64,000 nt of DNA, from NCBI RefSeq assembly GCF_000014145.1, contig NC_008255.1, positions 2,620,001-2,684,000 on the forward strand, given 5' to 3'. The stretch is from Cytophaga hutchinsonii ATCC 33406. GTDB taxonomy: Bacteria; Bacteroidota; Bacteroidia; Cytophagales; Cytophagaceae. The position numbers were made by a program, and so were the translations under genes. Below are positions 62,579-64,000 of this stretch, piece by piece; position 1 is the stretch's first letter; every line of letters begins with the position of its first letter. Below the pieces are notes generated by a model. It ran no database searches, was not told where the DNA came from, and was given only the letters and a program-made list of their open reading frames with translations.

Positions 62579-63817
62579 TTATTTATCAATATGATATAAT
62601 TTTCCTCCGTCAGTAATTGCGTACAAGGCACCATCAGGAGCCTGTGTTATATCTCTGAATCGTTGATTTTCATTTTCCAGCAATCGTTCTTCAGCAACAA
62701 CAACATTATTTTCAATAACCAGCCGTACAATGTGCTGTCCGCTCAGTGCACCGATAAATAAATTATTCTGCCATTCCGGAATGCGGCTGCCTTTATAAAA
62801 TACCATCCCGCTTGGTGATACCACCGGGTCCCAGTAATACACAGGCTGCTGCATGCCGCTCTTTTGCTGAATAGCATCGCCTATGGCTTCTCCGGTATAT
62901 TCAATCCCATAGGTAATTACCGGCCATCCGTAATTATTACCTGGCAGTATGCGGTTGATTTCATCTCCGCCGCGCGGACCATGTTCTCCCTGCCACAATT
63001 CGCCTGTTTGCGGATGAATGGCTAATCCCTGCGGGTTTCTATGCCCGATGCTGTATAGTTCAGGCAATGCACCCGTACCGCTGAATACAGGGTTACCGGA
63101 TGCCGGCTGACCGTTTGTTGTAATGCGGATCACCTTTCCAAGGCTGCTGGATACAGATTGTGCCAAGGGACGTGTTTGTAATACGGAACGTTCACCGATG
63201 CTTACAAACAAATTTCCGGAAGCGTCAAAAACAATCCGTGATCCGTAATGCAGATCACTGCTGTTAGGTGTATTTGAACGGTAAATAACTTCATCGGATT
63301 CTATTGCCGTTTCATCGTTGCTTAATCTGCCTTTTGCAACAGCTGTGATATTTCCTCCGGAAACGGCTTCTGAGAATGTCCAATACACCATGCGGTTGGT
63401 TGCAAACTGCGGATCAATGCATACACCCAGCAAGCCGCCCTGGCGGGATGGATTAACAGCAGGAATACCGGACAGTGCATTACCGATTACGCCTTCTTCG
63501 CTAACAATGCGCATCTTGCCGGCTTTTTCCGTTACCAGCAAGCGACCGTCGGGAAGCACGGCAATGCCCCAAGGAGAAGCAAGTCCGGACGTAATAACGG
63601 TTGCTTTAAAAGCACTGGTGGTTTGTGTACTTCCGATACGCGTCTGTCCGCTAAACGCAGGAGGATATGTTGTGTTGGCGGCTTGTGTTTCAACAGGCGG
63701 GCCGGTAGCAATGATTCGTGTAACCGGGCTCGCTGTATCCTCTTTCTTTTTAGAACAACTGTCCAGCGCTGCAATACTGATGCAGGCCAGCAGAAGTAAA
63801 ACGGTGTTTCTTTTCAT
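62579..63817 (-). CDS. PQQ-dependent sugar dehydrogenase-like lipoprotein
   Basis: Lipobox Cys21 (LDSC), then a glucose/sorbosone dehydrogenase beta-propeller (six-bladed): SGLASPWGIAVLPDGRLLVTEKAGKMRIV, GLLGVCIDPQF, NSSDLHYGSRIVFDASGNLFVSIGER, LGKVIRITTNGQPASGNPVFSG, IGHRNPQGLAIHPQTGELWQGEHGPRGGDEINRILPGNNYGWPVITYGIEYTG and RDITQAPDGALYAITDGGKLY. Arg/His/Trp residues around NPQGLA and GEHGPRGGDE bind PQQ and calcium in soluble glucose dehydrogenase. It should oxidise aldoses in the periplasm, if PQQ is available. 412 residues, usual length. Confidence 0.88.
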   Translation of the reverse strand: MKRNTVLLLLACISIAALDSCSKKKEDTASPVTRIIATGPPVETQAANTTYPPAFSGQTRIGSTQTTSAFKATVITSGLASPWGIAVLPDGRLLVTEKAGKMRIVSEEGVIGNALSGIPAVNPSRQGGLLGVCIDPQFATNRMVYWTFSEAVSGGNITAVAKGRLSNDETAIESDEVIYRSNTPNSSDLHYGSRIVFDASGNLFVSIGERSVLQTRPLAQSVSSSLGKVIRITTNGQPASGNPVFSGTGALPELYSIGHRNPQGLAIHPQTGELWQGEHGPRGGDEINRILPGNNYGWPVITYGIEYTGEAIGDAIQQKSGMQQPVYYWDPVVSPSGMVFYKGSRIPEWQNNLFIGALSGQHIVRLVIENNVVVAEERLLENENQRFRDITQAPDGALYAITDGGKLYHIDK

Positions 63818-63911
63818 AGTGGCTGTAGAATGTTCGTATACTTAACATACCATTTATTTCTGAGATTATCAATACATATGTGCAGTAATGCCGGCAGTGC
63901 GGGATACTGTG

Positions 63912-64000
63912 TTACAATGCACTTATGTCCGTTGCCAGTACAGATAAATCCGTGTGGAAAGTATGTCCGCCGCTGCTGATTTCGCGGAACGCAGCGCGGG
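63912..64000 (-). CDS. Possible C-terminal end of a gene continuing past the window
   Basis: On the minus strand the last 89 bases read R-A-A-F-R-E-I-S-S-G-G-H-T-F-H-T-D-L-S-V-L then ATDISAL and TAA (63914-63912). It looks like a real protein end, but it is too short to name and another frame also stays open here. Low confidence. Confidence 0.3.
   Translation of the reverse strand, partial: RAAFREISSGGHTFHTDLSVLATDISAL

Noticed and set aside
63318-63845. 175-residue plus-strand frame inside the dehydrogenase gene
   Set aside because: Antisense shadow; the minus-strand gene has clear domain motifs.

Overview
The window looks like the chromosome of a gliding, polysaccharide-degrading member of the Bacteroidota (order Cytophagales), most likely Cytophaga hutchinsonii or a close relative. 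This is inferred from a type IX secretion (T9SS) C-terminal sorting domain, many short-lipobox lipoproteins with Lys-rich mature N-termini, outer-membrane beta-barrel proteins with a carboxypeptidase-regulatory plus plug architecture, two lipoprotein GH3 beta-glucosidases, low G+C and mostly absent Shine-Dalgarno sequences. No tRNA, rRNA, CRISPR array, prophage or replication origin was found.

Region by region. 1-5.3 kb: end of a DyP-type peroxidase, PoxB-like pyruvate:quinone oxidoreductase, GpmA, a membrane-embedded M90 peptidase and an OsmC peroxiredoxin. 5.5-8.6 kb: a small outer-membrane barrel, then an NfeD-like/flotillin pair. 8.7-13.9 kb: many small genes (metallo-beta-lactamase fold hydrolase, two Crp/Fnr regulators, SDR, DUF4345 membrane protein, DinB, tautomerase, two tiny proteins). 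14.0-17.5 kb: a split pair of kinases, and a 7TM-DISM receptor whose output end is a transposase-type zinc ribbon, the most unusual gene here. 17.6-27.2 kb: two GH3 beta-glucosidases flanking a 929-residue outer-membrane protein and a lipoprotein/membrane protein pair. 27.4-29.2 kb: a MbnP/MbnH-like pair (a MauG-type dihaem enzyme and its partner lipoprotein). 29.7-34.0 kb: polyprenyl synthase, YajQ, PIN-PhoH ATPase, LpxL-like acyltransferase. 34.4-42.0 kb: lipoproteins, a GyrI-like protein, an outer-membrane protein/lipoprotein pair, a divergent HxlR/DoxX pair, and MalQ. 42.1-48 kb: a stress-flavoured cluster (topoisomerase IB, SDR, histone-H1-like protein with a frameshifted tail, PNPOx-like general stress protein), then a two-domain cytochrome c and an AI-2E family permease. 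48-54.1 kb: SRPBCC pair, GlxA-type regulator, methyltransferase, RCC1-repeat T9SS cargo and an intact IS3-family element. 54.3-63.8 kb: duplicated alpha/beta hydrolases, TipA-type MerR regulator, GAF histidine kinase, MpaB-family oxygenase, outer-membrane barrel, rifampin ADP-ribosyltransferase (arr), endonuclease V-like protein and a PQQ-type sugar dehydrogenase lipoprotein.

Most genes are single transcription units bounded by strong hairpin terminators; real overlaps or tight couplings are few (23.9 kb, 14.5 kb, 37.45 kb, 12.2 kb). Intergenic spaces carry several palindromic families that resemble REP elements, a 12-copy heptamer array, and a 17-bp perfect inverted repeat. The window has paralogous neighbours (two alpha/beta hydrolases, two SRPBCC proteins, two GH3 enzymes), suggesting local duplication. 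All functions are assigned by reading motifs and remembered family resemblance; no database search was run.
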